Assembly (NCBI RefSeq): GCF_014202975.1
Contig: NZ_JACHHZ010000002.1
Coordinates: forward strand, 558,001 to 622,000
DNA from: Povalibacter uvarum
Lineage (GTDB): Bacteria > Pseudomonadota > Gammaproteobacteria > Steroidobacterales > Steroidobacteraceae
DNA length: 64,000 bases
Reading direction: 5' to 3'
A program made the position numbers and the translations under genes. This document shows, piece after piece, positions 51,628-59,942 of the stretch. Within the stretch, counting starts at the first letter, position 1. Every line of letters starts with the position of its first letter. Below the pieces are notes generated by a model. That model ran no database searches and was not told the DNA's origin. It saw only the letters and a list, made by a program, of their open reading frames with translations.

Positions 51628-52692
51628 ATGACCGACCCCACCCCAACTGGCGGCAGCGCCGTCCTCGTCCCCGTCCTCGAGAACAACCGCTTCGACGAGG
51701 ACCTGTTGACGCGCTACCTCTCCCAGCGCGTCGACGGCTTCCGCGGCGAATGTCTCATTCGCCAGTTTCAGGGCGGCTTCTCCAATCCGACGTTTCATCT
51801 GCAGACCTCAGATCGTGCGTTCGTTCTTCGCAAGAAGCCGCCGGGGCAGCTGTTGCCATCGGCGCACGCCGTCGATCGCGAGTACAAGGTGATGAAGGCG
51901 TTGCAGGATACGGACGTGCCTGTGCCTCGTGTGCATCTGCTCTGCGAGGACGAGAGTGTCATCGGCACGATGTTTTACGTGATGGACTACGTCGAAGGAC
52001 GCGTCTACACCGATCGCTTGCTGCCGGGCTGCTCCGCTGAGCAGCGAACGCAGATGTACGACGCGATGAACGATGTGCTCGCGAAACTGCATCGCGTGGA
52101 CTATCGCGCGGTCGGACTCGATGACTTCGGCAAACCCAGCGGCTACGTGGCGCGCCAGGTCGCGCGCTGGTCGAAACAGTATCTGGCCTCGGCGATCGAT
52201 GACACGCCGGCGATGAATCACCTGATGGAGTGGCTGCCCAAGCACTTGCCTTCGCAGGATGAGGCGACGATCGCGCACGGCGACTACCGTATCGGCAACC
52301 TGCTGTTTCATCCCACGCAGCCGCGCGTCGTCGCCGTGCTCGACTGGGAGCTGTCGACGATCGGCCATCCGCTCGGCGACCTGGCGTACTGCTGCAGCGC
52401 CTATCACCTTCCGGCAAGCAGTGGCCGCGGATTCGATGGCAATGACATCCAGGCGCTCGGCATTCCGACGGAAGCCCAGTTCCTGGAGGACTATCGTCGT
52501 CGCAGTGGCCGCGCCAACATCCCCGACTGGACGTTCTTCATCGTGTTCTCGCTGTTCCGCTCCGCCGGCATTCTCGCCGGCGTTTATCGGCGCAGCGTCG
52601 ACGGCCAGGGTGTGGATGCACGCATGGCGCAGGCGAAAGCGGCGTATCAGGACATTGCAGCGAGGGCGTGGGAGATAGCGGAAGGAAGCTAG
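51628..52692 (+). CDS. Phosphotransferase (APH) family protein, ACAD10/11 N-terminal kinase type
   Basis: A 354-aa aminoglycoside-phosphotransferase-fold protein. The ATP-binding region has FVLRKKPPGQLLPSAHAVDR with the lysine, the catalytic loop is TIAHGDYRIGNLLFH, and the metal aspartate is in VAVLDWELSTIGHPLGDLAY. In vertebrates this kinase domain is fused to the dehydrogenase in ACAD10/11, where it phosphorylates hydroxyacyl-CoAs; here it is a separate gene in the same operon, suggesting a 4-hydroxyacid breakdown route. That pathway is inference from gene order. It ends in a GCTAGC repeat. Confidence 0.88.
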   Translation: MTDPTPTGGSAVLVPVLENNRFDEDLLTRYLSQRVDGFRGECLIRQFQGGFSNPTFHLQTSDRAFVLRKKPPGQLLPSAHAVDREYKVMKALQDTDVPVPRVHLLCEDESVIGTMFYVMDYVEGRVYTDRLLPGCSAEQRTQMYDAMNDVLAKLHRVDYRAVGLDDFGKPSGYVARQVARWSKQYLASAIDDTPAMNHLMEWLPKHLPSQDEATIAHGDYRIGNLLFHPTQPRVVAVLDWELSTIGHPLGDLAYCCSAYHLPASSGRGFDGNDIQALGIPTEAQFLEDYRRRSGRANIPDWTFFIVFSLFRSAGILAGVYRRSVDGQGVDARMAQAKAAYQDIAARAWEIAEGS

Positions 52693-52845
52693 CTGGCCGG
52701 ATGGCTGTTAGCCGGTGGCCAGAGATTCCGTCACTCCCGCGAGCGGGAGTCCACCTGAAGCAAAGGCATGGATTCCCGCCTTCGCGGGAATGACGTGTCA
52801 GGATGCTTCGCATGACGTCCGACTGAAGTCGGACCCACAGCAAGA
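52690..52845. repeat. Cluster of GCTAGC, CCCGC and GTCCGGC repeats
   Basis: Right at the phosphotransferase stop there is an AAGCTAGCTGGCCGGATGGC tract, then a CCCGCGAGCGGGAGT and CCCGCCTTCGCGGGAAT pair (52729-52798), then GACGTCCGACTGAAGTCGGA (52814-52833). All three repeat families lie within 160 bases, after a plus-strand gene and before the end of a minus-strand gene; a two-way transcription end is plausible. Confidence 0.8.
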
Positions 52846-52906
52846 TGCGCCAGGCAGGCTCGCTCTGCGTCTGGCCAGTGACCAGCAGCCAGTCGCCAGC
52901 GGCCGC

Positions 52907-54547
52907 CTAGCCCTTGCTTCTTGGCACGAAGAAGAAGTCGCCCACTTCATGCCCAGCACCCTTGATCGATTTGAACTCGGGCTTCTGCACGAACTTGTTG
53001 GTTGCTGCAGCGACTTCCACGCGCTTGCTCAGACGGCTGAAGAGTTCGGGGCTCGAGAGAATGCCCGTGTTCGCTTCCAGCTCGTCGATGAATGCGCGAG
53101 CGAATACTGAGTTGCCACCGCCGCCGACATCGAGCACGGGAGCATCGCCGCCGGAAGTCAGCAGCAATCGCGCACGCTTCGGCAACTTGTAGGCGACGTA
53201 GTCCTTCGAGTAGCTGACCTTGTCGTTCATGAACAGATAACTCGGATCGGTCGAGAGCAATCCGGCATAGCAGGAGTCCGCAACCACCAGCACGCGCTTC
53301 GCCGGCAGACGACCGAGGTGGCCCGTGATCTGCTCATTCGGCACCCAGAAAGTGTCTTTCGGCGGAGCGTCCGCATTGACGGGCAGCCAGTAGCCGGCTT
53401 GTGCCTTGCCGCTGCCGCCGGCCAGTCTCTCGCCGTGACCTGCGTAGTAGATCAGCAGGTTGTCTTCGGGCTTCAGCACGGAGTTCAGGTCGTTGAGCGC
53501 CTTGAGCATCTGCACGTCGTCGGCGTCCTCGAGGATCTGCACATTGAAGCCGTATTTCTCCGCGAGGACGCGCGCGGCGCGCTGCACGTCCTGCTTCGGG
53601 GTCTGCAGACTCTCGACGGCCTGGTAGTTCTGGTTGCCGATGACGATTGCATAGTAGCGACCGAACTTCATGCCCGAAAGCGTGCGCTCATCGGCCACTG
53701 CCGGCAGCGGGGTGAGCTGCGTGCGCGTCTGCGGCGAACGCGTCGTCGGAATGCCTGCGAGGCGCTCCGCGCTCTTCTTCTTTTCAGCTTCGAGCTGCGC
53801 GATCCACTTCTTCAGTGCCTCGACTTCCTTGCTGTTGTCGGCCGTCTGTTGTGCAACGGGCTTCTTCGCGAGCTGCTCCTGGAGATCCTTCAGCTGCTTC
53901 TGCAGCAGCCCGAGCTGCGAGTCGCGCTCGCCGATCGCGGTTTCGAGTTCTTTGCGAAGCTCGTCCTGCTCGCGCTGCGCGGCGGACGTATAGATGAGAC
54001 TGTCTTCGGACAGGCCCGATGCCTGCCGATACAGGTTGAGCGCCTTGAGCTGATCCTGCTGCACGCCCAAACCCTGCTCGTAAAGCGTGCCGAGATTGAA
54101 GATCGCGCGCGAGTAACCTTTGTCCGCAGCCTTCTGATACCACTCGGCGGCCTTCACGTAGTCCGGCTCGACGCCCATGCCGCGCTCGTAGATTTCACCG
54201 ACGTTCGTCATCGCCTCGACGTCGCCGGTTTGCGCGGTGTCCATCCAGATGCGCAAGGCGGACTTGATGTCTGCGCGATCGTAAGCAACGTACTCGCCGC
54301 CGCGAATCGAACACTCCGATGCCGTGGTGCGGATGGGACGACGCTGAGTGAGGTATGTGGAGTTGCCGAGCTGGCGCACCTGGCCCGGCAGCAGGCAATC
54401 GACGATCTCGAGATCCGAGCGCTTGACCATGCCTTTGGTGGCCGCCGCTTTGTCCGAGGGCGTCGCCGCAGAGGCGACGACGAGAACGGCGGGCGCGAGC
54501 GTTACCACCGCGCGGAGCAGGAAATTCGTGAAGCGAGTCGGTCTCAT
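52907..54547 (-). CDS. Exported Sel1-repeat caspase-family (metacaspase-like) peptidase
   Basis: A 546-aa protein with an N-terminal signal or anchor (FLLRAVVTLAPAVLVVASAA). Two Sel1-like repeats lie at about residues 108-175 (DVEAMTNVGEIYERGMGVEP, SRAIFNLGTLYEQGLGV). A coiled coil follows at about 190-262. The C14 caspase domain runs from about 294 to the end, with the catalytic pair His371 (IYYAGHGE) and Cys426 (VVADSCYAG). It is therefore expected to be a cysteine peptidase in the periplasm or envelope. Substrate and trigger are unknown. It reads towards the repeat cluster at 52.7-52.8 kb. A sigma/anti-sigma-like pair lies 3.6 kb away. Confidence 0.85.
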   Translation of the reverse strand: MRPTRFTNFLLRAVVTLAPAVLVVASAATPSDKAAATKGMVKRSDLEIVDCLLPGQVRQLGNSTYLTQRRPIRTTASECSIRGGEYVAYDRADIKSALRIWMDTAQTGDVEAMTNVGEIYERGMGVEPDYVKAAEWYQKAADKGYSRAIFNLGTLYEQGLGVQQDQLKALNLYRQASGLSEDSLIYTSAAQREQDELRKELETAIGERDSQLGLLQKQLKDLQEQLAKKPVAQQTADNSKEVEALKKWIAQLEAEKKKSAERLAGIPTTRSPQTRTQLTPLPAVADERTLSGMKFGRYYAIVIGNQNYQAVESLQTPKQDVQRAARVLAEKYGFNVQILEDADDVQMLKALNDLNSVLKPEDNLLIYYAGHGERLAGGSGKAQAGYWLPVNADAPPKDTFWVPNEQITGHLGRLPAKRVLVVADSCYAGLLSTDPSYLFMNDKVSYSKDYVAYKLPKRARLLLTSGGDAPVLDVGGGGNSVFARAFIDELEANTGILSSPELFSRLSKRVEVAAATNKFVQKPEFKSIKGAGHEVGDFFFVPRSKG

Positions 54548-54712
54548 CGAAGCCTCGTTCCCGTATGAGGATTACGTAAACCGGATGGCCCGGACTGGGC
54601 GCGGAGCCAGGTCCGTGACTGTCGACGTATTCGACGCCGATTGGCCAGCGATTTCAATGGAGACTGTGATCCAGGTCGCGCGTCATTGTCCTTTGGGACA
54701 GGCTGGCGATGA

Positions 54713-54778
54713 GCTGTGAGCGATGAGCAACGAGCCAGAACCAGAATGCAATTGGCTCATCGCTCGCAGCTCACAGCC
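54713..54778. repeat. Inverted repeat of GCTGTGAGCGATGAGC units
   Basis: GCTGTGAGCGATGAGC on the left is matched by a complement (GGCTCATCGCTCGCAGCTCA and CAGC) on the right, with about 20 bases between. The arms differ by a short internal shift, as if repeat units had been duplicated. It lies between the start of the caspase gene and the lipoprotein hydrolase gene, where both promoters should be. Confidence 0.65.
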
Positions 54779-54826
54779 AGCACGCCGCTGATTGACTTTG
54801 ACCCCGCCGCAGGCGGCAATGGCAGG

Positions 54827-55630
54827 ATGCTTCATCGACTTCTCCTCATTCCGATCGCACTGCTCCTTCATGCATGTGCGAGCCCCTCGCAACTCGTCGA
54901 CCGCATCGCCAGCAAAGCCGAGCTTTCCCGCAGCGTAGTGATCGGTACCGGCTACCGGCACGTCGTGTACGCGAACGCGATCGCGACGACCGCAAGCGAA
55001 ACAGTCTTCGTCTATATCGAAGGCGACGGTCGTCCCTGGAGGGGCACGCGGCCGGCGGCGGATCCGACGACTCGCAAACCTGTCGCACTGCAGCTGCTCG
55101 CGGAGACCCGCTTTCCGGGAATCTATGTGAGTCGTCCGTGCTACCAGGAAATGAACGACCCGGGATGCACGCCTTCCTCCTGGACCGACGCGCGCTACTC
55201 GGAGGCCATCGTGAGCAGCATGGCCAGCGCAATCGGCAAGGCATCCGGCGGCCGGAAACTCGTTCTGGTGGGCTACAGCGGCGGGGGCACACTCGCTCTG
55301 CTGCTCGCCGAACGGCTCGCTGACGTGCAGGGCGTGATCACGATCGGCGCCAACCTGGATACCGATGCGTGGACGACCAAACGCAACTTCCTGCCGCTCG
55401 CCGGTTCGATCAATCCCGCGATGAGCCAGCAGGCTCATCCGTGGCCGGAGATCCACCTGCAGGGTCAGCACGACATCATCGTTCCGCCTTCAACGACCGA
55501 ACGCTACTTCGAAAGTTACCCCAGGGCCCAGCGCGAGCAGGTCGATGGGTTCGATCATGTGTGTTGTTGGGTGGAGGAATGGCGGCGGATGATCGAGGAA
55601 GCTGTTAGCCGGCTAGCCGCCAGCGGGTAG
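54827..55630 (+). CDS. Lipoprotein alpha/beta hydrolase
   Basis: A 267-aa protein. ATG 54827 gives signal MLHRLLLIPIALLLHACASP with the lipobox LHAC; upstream codons belong to an inverted repeat. It has an alpha/beta-hydrolase fold: ETVFVYIEGDGRPWRG as the first strands, nucleophile elbow LVGYSGGGTLALLLAERL, and a late His in VDGFDHVCCWVEEW. The pattern ISRPCYQEMNDPGCTPSSWT-like (here VSRPCYQ) is seen in a group of bacterial lipoprotein esterases. The last residues VSRLAASG and the stop come from a GCTAGC repeat. Outer-membrane or periplasmic esterase is likely. Confidence 0.75.
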   Translation: MLHRLLLIPIALLLHACASPSQLVDRIASKAELSRSVVIGTGYRHVVYANAIATTASETVFVYIEGDGRPWRGTRPAADPTTRKPVALQLLAETRFPGIYVSRPCYQEMNDPGCTPSSWTDARYSEAIVSSMASAIGKASGGRKLVLVGYSGGGTLALLLAERLADVQGVITIGANLDTDAWTTKRNFLPLAGSINPAMSQQAHPWPEIHLQGQHDIIVPPSTTERYFESYPRAQREQVDGFDHVCCWVEEWRRMIEEAVSRLAASG

Positions 55631-55815
55631 CCAGAGAACAGCGCAGCGATGCTGCTCGTCTTCATGTGGGTCCGGCTTCAGCCGGACGTCATGCCGAAGG
55701 CATGTCTCGTTGCCCGCCAGGGCAAGATCCGCAAACCAAGATCGCTGTCGCGATGACGTCCGGCTGAAGCCGGACCCACAGCCTGAGCCTCTGGCTAGCT
55801 AGCGGGCTAGCCGGC
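55600..55815. repeat. GCTAGC and GTCCGGC repeat cluster between convergent genes
   Basis: GCTGTTAGCCGGCTAGCCGC spans the end of the hydrolase gene. At 55665-55781 a GTCCGGCTTCAGCCGGAC palindrome and its inverted partner enclose about 75 bases. GGCTAGCTAGCGGGCTAGCC at about 55792-55811 holds the stop of the convergent GDPD gene. Both genes thus end inside the same repeat family. Confidence 0.82.
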
Positions 55816-56878
55816 TTCTTGCTCCCACCGCCACATCGGGAAAATCCGAGAACACCGCATCGATCCCGAGTGCATAGAACTGCTGGTATTCATTCACCGG
55901 ATCGTTGGCGTACTGCTTCGCGAGCGTCGCGGGCTCGCTGCGGAATGTGTAGGTGTGGACCTTGAGCCCCGCCTCGTGCGCCTGCTCGATGACGGTCGTC
56001 TGCAGCAGCGTGTCCTGCTGCACGTCGCGAAGGATCTGGCGTTTCCATGGCCCGATGGCAGTCGCATATTCCGCTACATCGCTGAACTGGCGCGGGACAG
56101 TGCCGCCTCGATCGTCCCGGTACTGCGGGATCTTCACTTCGATGACGCGCGTACCTGCAGTGTCGTAAACGAGCGCTCCATCATCCAGGAGCTGCACGAG
56201 CGGCAGTTTCGTCTTCGGCCGCAGGTACTGCAGGTTCGCGCTCTCGAAGGATTGAATGAACACCGGCCCGCCGGCGCGATCGAGCCCATGGCGGCGCAAT
56301 GCGTCGAGGAGGCGGTCTTCGAGCGGTAGCTCCAGTGCGAGGTGATACGCGGGATGCTTCGTTTCCGGATAGACGCCGATGATTCTTCCGCGAGCCACGC
56401 TCTCCCGCTTTGCCAGCTCCAGAATTTCGTCGAACGTCGGAATCTGGAAGCGGCCATCGTATTCCTTCGATCGTGCGGGGTTCGACTGCACGGCCCGCAG
56501 CGACTTGATCTCCGCCAGCGTGAAATCGCTCGCGAAGAAAGCCGTCACCTGTGTGCCATCGAGATCGCGGGTCGAACGGCGCGCGGCGAACGCCGGTCGC
56601 GAACCAACGTCGGTCGTCGTGTCGAGCATCGGCTCGTGCCGCGCGATCAGATGTCCGTCTTTCGTTGCAACGAGATCCGGCTCGATGAAATCCGCCCCCT
56701 GCTCGATCGCGAGCAGGTACGACTCGAGCGTGTGCTCAGGCCGGTAACCCGACGCACCGCGATGTGCGATCACGAGCGGCGGCGCGCCATCCAGTGTTCG
56801 CCACTTCACGGGAGATTCACTCATGGCGACGGCGCTGAAGAGCCAGAGGCCGATCGCGATGCAGAGGCATGCTCGCAT
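55799..56878 (-). CDS. glpQ: Glycerophosphodiester phosphodiesterase, periplasmic type
   Basis: A 359-aa protein with signal MRACLCIAIGLWLFSAVAMS. GDPD motifs: PLVIAHRGASGYRPEHTLES with the catalytic His, then ADFIEPDLVATKDGHLIARH with metal ligands and the second His, and VFIQSFESANLQYL. Length and the GRIIGVYPETKHPAYH block fit the GlpQ group, which releases glycerol-3-phosphate from glycerophosphodiesters. The last codons (ARSRLAR) are encoded by a GCTAGC repeat. Possibly linked to phosphate supply, but no Pho box was recognised upstream. Confidence 0.9.
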   Translation of the reverse strand: MRACLCIAIGLWLFSAVAMSESPVKWRTLDGAPPLVIAHRGASGYRPEHTLESYLLAIEQGADFIEPDLVATKDGHLIARHEPMLDTTTDVGSRPAFAARRSTRDLDGTQVTAFFASDFTLAEIKSLRAVQSNPARSKEYDGRFQIPTFDEILELAKRESVARGRIIGVYPETKHPAYHLALELPLEDRLLDALRRHGLDRAGGPVFIQSFESANLQYLRPKTKLPLVQLLDDGALVYDTAGTRVIEVKIPQYRDDRGGTVPRQFSDVAEYATAIGPWKRQILRDVQQDTLLQTTVIEQAHEAGLKVHTYTFRSEPATLAKQYANDPVNEYQQFYALGIDAVFSDFPDVAVGARSRLAR

Positions 56879-56920
56879 GCATGGGATATACAGAGAATCG
56901 GTGAAGGATTGGTTACGCGA

Positions 56921-57742
56921 TCAGTCCACGAAAAAGTCCGGCAGGAACTCCTTGTTGCCCGGCGTCATCGCGTACTGATCGAGATTCGTTCCCGCCAGCA
57001 CTTCATCGTCGATGAAGAAATTGCCGGTGGTTTCGCGCGCATCGCGCGTGAGCACCGCGTGCGCGGCATCCGCCATGATCTCCGGTTTGCGGCCGAGCTT
57101 GGGATTGGCCATGGGGATCACGTTGAGCGCGGCGGTTGCGATGACAGTGCGGGGCCAGAGCGCGTTCACGCCGATGCCGAACTGCTTCAGCTCGCCGGCC
57201 ATGCCGAGCACGCACATGCTCATGCCGAACTTCGCCATCGTGTAAGCGACATGCGGCGCAAACCACCGCGTCTTCATGCTCAGCGGCGGTGAGAGATTCA
57301 GGATGTGCGGATTTCGGCCCGCCTGCGCGGACTGCTTCAGATACGGAATGCAGGCCTGCGAACACGCGAAGGTTCCGCGCACATTCACACCGAACATGAG
57401 ATCGAAGCGCTTCATCGCCGTTTCCATCGTACCGGTCAGTTGGATGGCGCTGGCGTTGTTGACGAGGATGTCCACGCCGCCGAAATGCTCGGCGGTCTTC
57501 TTCACCGCTTCCGCGACTGCGTTCTCATCGCGGATGTCGACCTGCATGGGCAGTGCTTTGCCGCCCGCGGCTTCGATCTCCGCGGCTGCTGTGTGAATGG
57601 TGCCCGGCAGCTTCGGGTTCGGCTGATCCGTCTTGGAGGCAATGGCGATGTTGGCCCCGTCGCGGGCTGCGCGCAGAGCAATGGCGAGGCCGATGCCTCG
57701 GGAGGCGCCGGTGATGAAGAGAGTCTTTCCTTTGAGGGACAT
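56921..57742 (-). CDS. HSDL2-like short-chain dehydrogenase
   Basis: A 273-aa SDR. LFITGASRGIGLAIALRAAR binds the cofactor, VDILVNNASAIQLTGT is the structural motif, and NLSPPLSMKTRWFAPHVAYT with MAK has the catalytic Ser-Tyr-Lys. The NIAIASKTDQPNPKLPGTIH segment and the tail VLAGTNLDQYAMTPGNKEFL identify the HSDL2 group, which acts in fatty-acid or steroid metabolism. The next gene in the leftward direction, GDPD, starts 43 bases after its stop. Confidence 0.88.
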   Translation of the reverse strand: MSLKGKTLFITGASRGIGLAIALRAARDGANIAIASKTDQPNPKLPGTIHTAAAEIEAAGGKALPMQVDIRDENAVAEAVKKTAEHFGGVDILVNNASAIQLTGTMETAMKRFDLMFGVNVRGTFACSQACIPYLKQSAQAGRNPHILNLSPPLSMKTRWFAPHVAYTMAKFGMSMCVLGMAGELKQFGIGVNALWPRTVIATAALNVIPMANPKLGRKPEIMADAAHAVLTRDARETTGNFFIDDEVLAGTNLDQYAMTPGNKEFLPDFFVD

Positions 57743-57833
57743 GGTCGCTCCGAAGGCCCTGCGGCTCGAGATGGGAAAGCTCGCAACCTACGCGCTTTCG
57801 TTTGGCATCGGCAATAGGGGCCGTTGCTTCCCG

Positions 57834-58625
57834 TCAGGGCCCGGCGAAGGCGGTCCAGGCGGTTCGCAGGATCAGCGCACTGACGACCACGATAAAGATC
57901 TTCCGCACCAGGACGCTGCCTCCGCGCAGCGCGAGCCGGGTTCCGGCCAGCGAACCGGCCACGTTGCAGATCGCCATGCCGAGCCCGACGTGCCAAAGCA
58001 CATAACCGCGCGATGCGAAGTACGTGAGGGCCGCGGCGTTGGTCGCTACGTTCAGGACTCGGGCACACGCGGCTGCATTCAGAAAGTCAAATCCGTACAG
58101 GCGCACGAACACGAACATGAGGAAGCTGCCGGTGCCGGGTCCGAAGAATCCGTCATAGAAGCCGATTCCGGCGATCAGCAGTGCGCCGTGGAAATGATGG
58201 CGTCCTTCGAACGCCCGCGGTGCGTGATCGGCGCCGAGGTCCTTGCGTCGAATCAGGTAGATGAGAACGGCCACCAGCATGAGTGGGACCAGCGGCCGGA
58301 AGATCTCCGGCGCGACCCGAGTGGCAACCCACGCACCGAATAGCGAGGTGACGAGCACAGCCGCTGCAAGCGGAAGCAATGCGCGCCAGGGAATCGTGAT
58401 CCGGCGGGCAAACCGCGCTACCGCGCTGGCCGTCCCGAAAATGCCGGAGAACTTGCTCGTGCCGAGCAGGTAAGGCGGCGGGACGTTGGGATAGACACCG
58501 AACAGCGCCGGCAACTGGATCAGACCACCGCCGCCCACCATCGAATCGATGAGTCCGGCACCGAAAGCGGCCACGAGCACGAGGGCCAGATCGGGGAAGG
58601 CGGACAGGTCGCTGATGGCGATCAC
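57834..58625 (-). CDS. TauE/SafE family membrane transporter
   Basis: A 263-aa protein with about eight hydrophobic helices. [20 protein letters not shown] is the conserved first-half motif and [20 protein letters not shown] the second. This family exports sulfite, sulfoacetate or similar organosulfur anions. The upstream frame is long but arginine- and proline-rich, so GTG 58625 ([18 protein letters not shown]) is preferred; no strong ribosome site is seen. It is divergent from the epoxide-hydrolase-like gene, sharing a 170-base promoter region. Confidence 0.83.
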   Translation of the reverse strand: MIAISDLSAFPDLALVLVAAFGAGLIDSMVGGGGLIQLPALFGVYPNVPPPYLLGTSKFSGIFGTASAVARFARRITIPWRALLPLAAAVLVTSLFGAWVATRVAPEIFRPLVPLMLVAVLIYLIRRKDLGADHAPRAFEGRHHFHGALLIAGIGFYDGFFGPGTGSFLMFVFVRLYGFDFLNAAACARVLNVATNAAALTYFASRGYVLWHVGLGMAICNVAGSLAGTRLALRGGSVLVRKIFIVVVSALILRTAWTAFAGP

Positions 58626-58795
58626 ATCGAAAAGCCGTGGGAGCAGGATTGTTCCGCTTCGCGAAAGCAATGGAAAGGTACAGTTGCGACGCAGGATCAA
58701 CGACACGTCGGCTTCGATACCGCGTGTATCATCCGGACGCGAACGACACTCGCGCGAATCAAGCGCGACCATCCAGAAACGCGAAGGGGGATCCC

Positions 58796-59758
58796 ATGCG
58801 AATCGCTCGATGCCACTGGCTCGCGGGCTTGCTGCTCGGTGCATTGCTGCCGGCAGCAGTTGCGATGGCGGCCGATACGCCCAAGGACATCTGGAACGAC
58901 GTCGAACATCGCTACGCCGACTCCAGCGGTGTGCGCATCCACTACGCCGCTCTCGGCCAGGGACCCTTGGTGGTGATGATCCACGGCTTTCCGGACTTCT
59001 GGTATTCGTGGCGCGACCAGATGCAGGCGCTGGCGGCGAGCCAGTTCCGCGTTGTTGCAATCGACCAGCGCGGTTACAACCTCTCCGATAAACCGAAAGG
59101 TGTCGAAAGCTATCTGATGCCCAGGCTCGTCGACGATGTCGCTGCCGTCATCAAGGCAGAGCAGCAACCGAATGCAATCGTCGTTGGCCACGACTGGGGC
59201 GGCGCCGTCGCATGGAATGTCGCGATGAGCAAACCGGAGATCGTGCGACTGCTGGTGATTCTGAACCTGCCGCATCCCGCCGGTATCGGCCGCGAGATCG
59301 CAACGAACCCGGAACAGAAGAAGAACAGCGCATACGCTTTCAATTTCCAGAAGCCCGATGCGCACAAGCAGCTCACCGCGGAAGGACTCGCGCAGTGGGT
59401 GAAGAACCCGGCGGCACGCGTTCGCTATGTCGAAGCGTTCAAGCTCTCGGACTTCGAATCGATGCTCAACTACTACAAGGCCAACTATCCGCGACCCGAC
59501 GCACCACCCGCGGCCACACCGCCCTCCTTTCCAAAAGTGAAGGCGCCGGTGCTCATGGTCCATGGCCTCGACGACAAGGCGCTCCTGCCCGGAGCATTGA
59601 GCGGCACATGGAACTGGGTCGAGAAGGATCTGACGCTGGTGACGATCCCGGGAGCGGGGCACTTCGTGCAGCAGGATGCAGCAGGAATGGTGAGCGAGAC
59701 GATGGTGGATTGGCTGAGAAGAAGAGAGCCTGCTAGCCGGCTAGCTACTAGCCGGTAG
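58796..59758 (+). CDS. Exported epoxide-hydrolase-like alpha/beta hydrolase
   Basis: A 320-aa protein from ATG 58796 (GAAGGGGGATCCC upstream) with signal [20 protein letters not shown]. It has the epoxide-hydrolase/haloalkane-dehalogenase fold: oxyanion [14 protein letters not shown], nucleophile Asp in [13 protein letters not shown], acid near [14 protein letters not shown] and final His in [14 protein letters not shown]. Export is unusual for this family. The ending [11 protein letters not shown] and the stop are made by a GCTAGC repeat. Substrate unknown. Confidence 0.85.
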   Translation: MRIARCHWLAGLLLGALLPAAVAMAADTPKDIWNDVEHRYADSSGVRIHYAALGQGPLVVMIHGFPDFWYSWRDQMQALAASQFRVVAIDQRGYNLSDKPKGVESYLMPRLVDDVAAVIKAEQQPNAIVVGHDWGGAVAWNVAMSKPEIVRLLVILNLPHPAGIGREIATNPEQKKNSAYAFNFQKPDAHKQLTAEGLAQWVKNPAARVRYVEAFKLSDFESMLNYYKANYPRPDAPPAATPPSFPKVKAPVLMVHGLDDKALLPGALSGTWNWVEKDLTLVTIPGAGHFVQQDAAGMVSETMVDWLRRREPASRLATSR

Positions 59759-59803
59759 CCAGAGGAGAGAGGAAGGAAACGGCTTCGTTGGCACCAAATG
59801 AAA

Positions 59804-59840
59804 AACGGCGCCGCAGTCACCCGCGGCGCCGTTCCTATTT
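59804..59840 (+). terminator. Strong hairpin after the epoxide-hydrolase-like gene
   Basis: Perfect 11-base arms (AACGGCGCCGC 59804-59814 and its complement 59823-59833) around an eight-base loop, followed by CCTATTT on the plus strand and preceded by AAAA, which reads as U-rich on the minus strand. It could stop transcription in both directions between the convergent genes. Confidence 0.7.
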
Positions 59841-59887
59841 CTGGCTAGCCGGCTAGCTGGCTACCAGCTAGCTGACTTCCTCAAAGC

Positions 59888-59917
59888 AATCCCGTGCGCC
59901 TCACGGCGCACGGGATT
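59888..59917 (-). terminator. Terminator hairpin after the Ig-repeat gene
   Basis: Perfect 13-base arms (AATCCCGTGCGCC and GGCGCACGGGATT) with a four-base loop TCAC. Read leftward, the hairpin follows the stop of the Ig-repeat gene by 25 bases and is followed by GCTTTGAGG. It matches an intrinsic terminator with a short U-tract. Confidence 0.7.
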
Positions 59918-59942
59918 CTTCTCCCAACGATCAACTGGCCTA

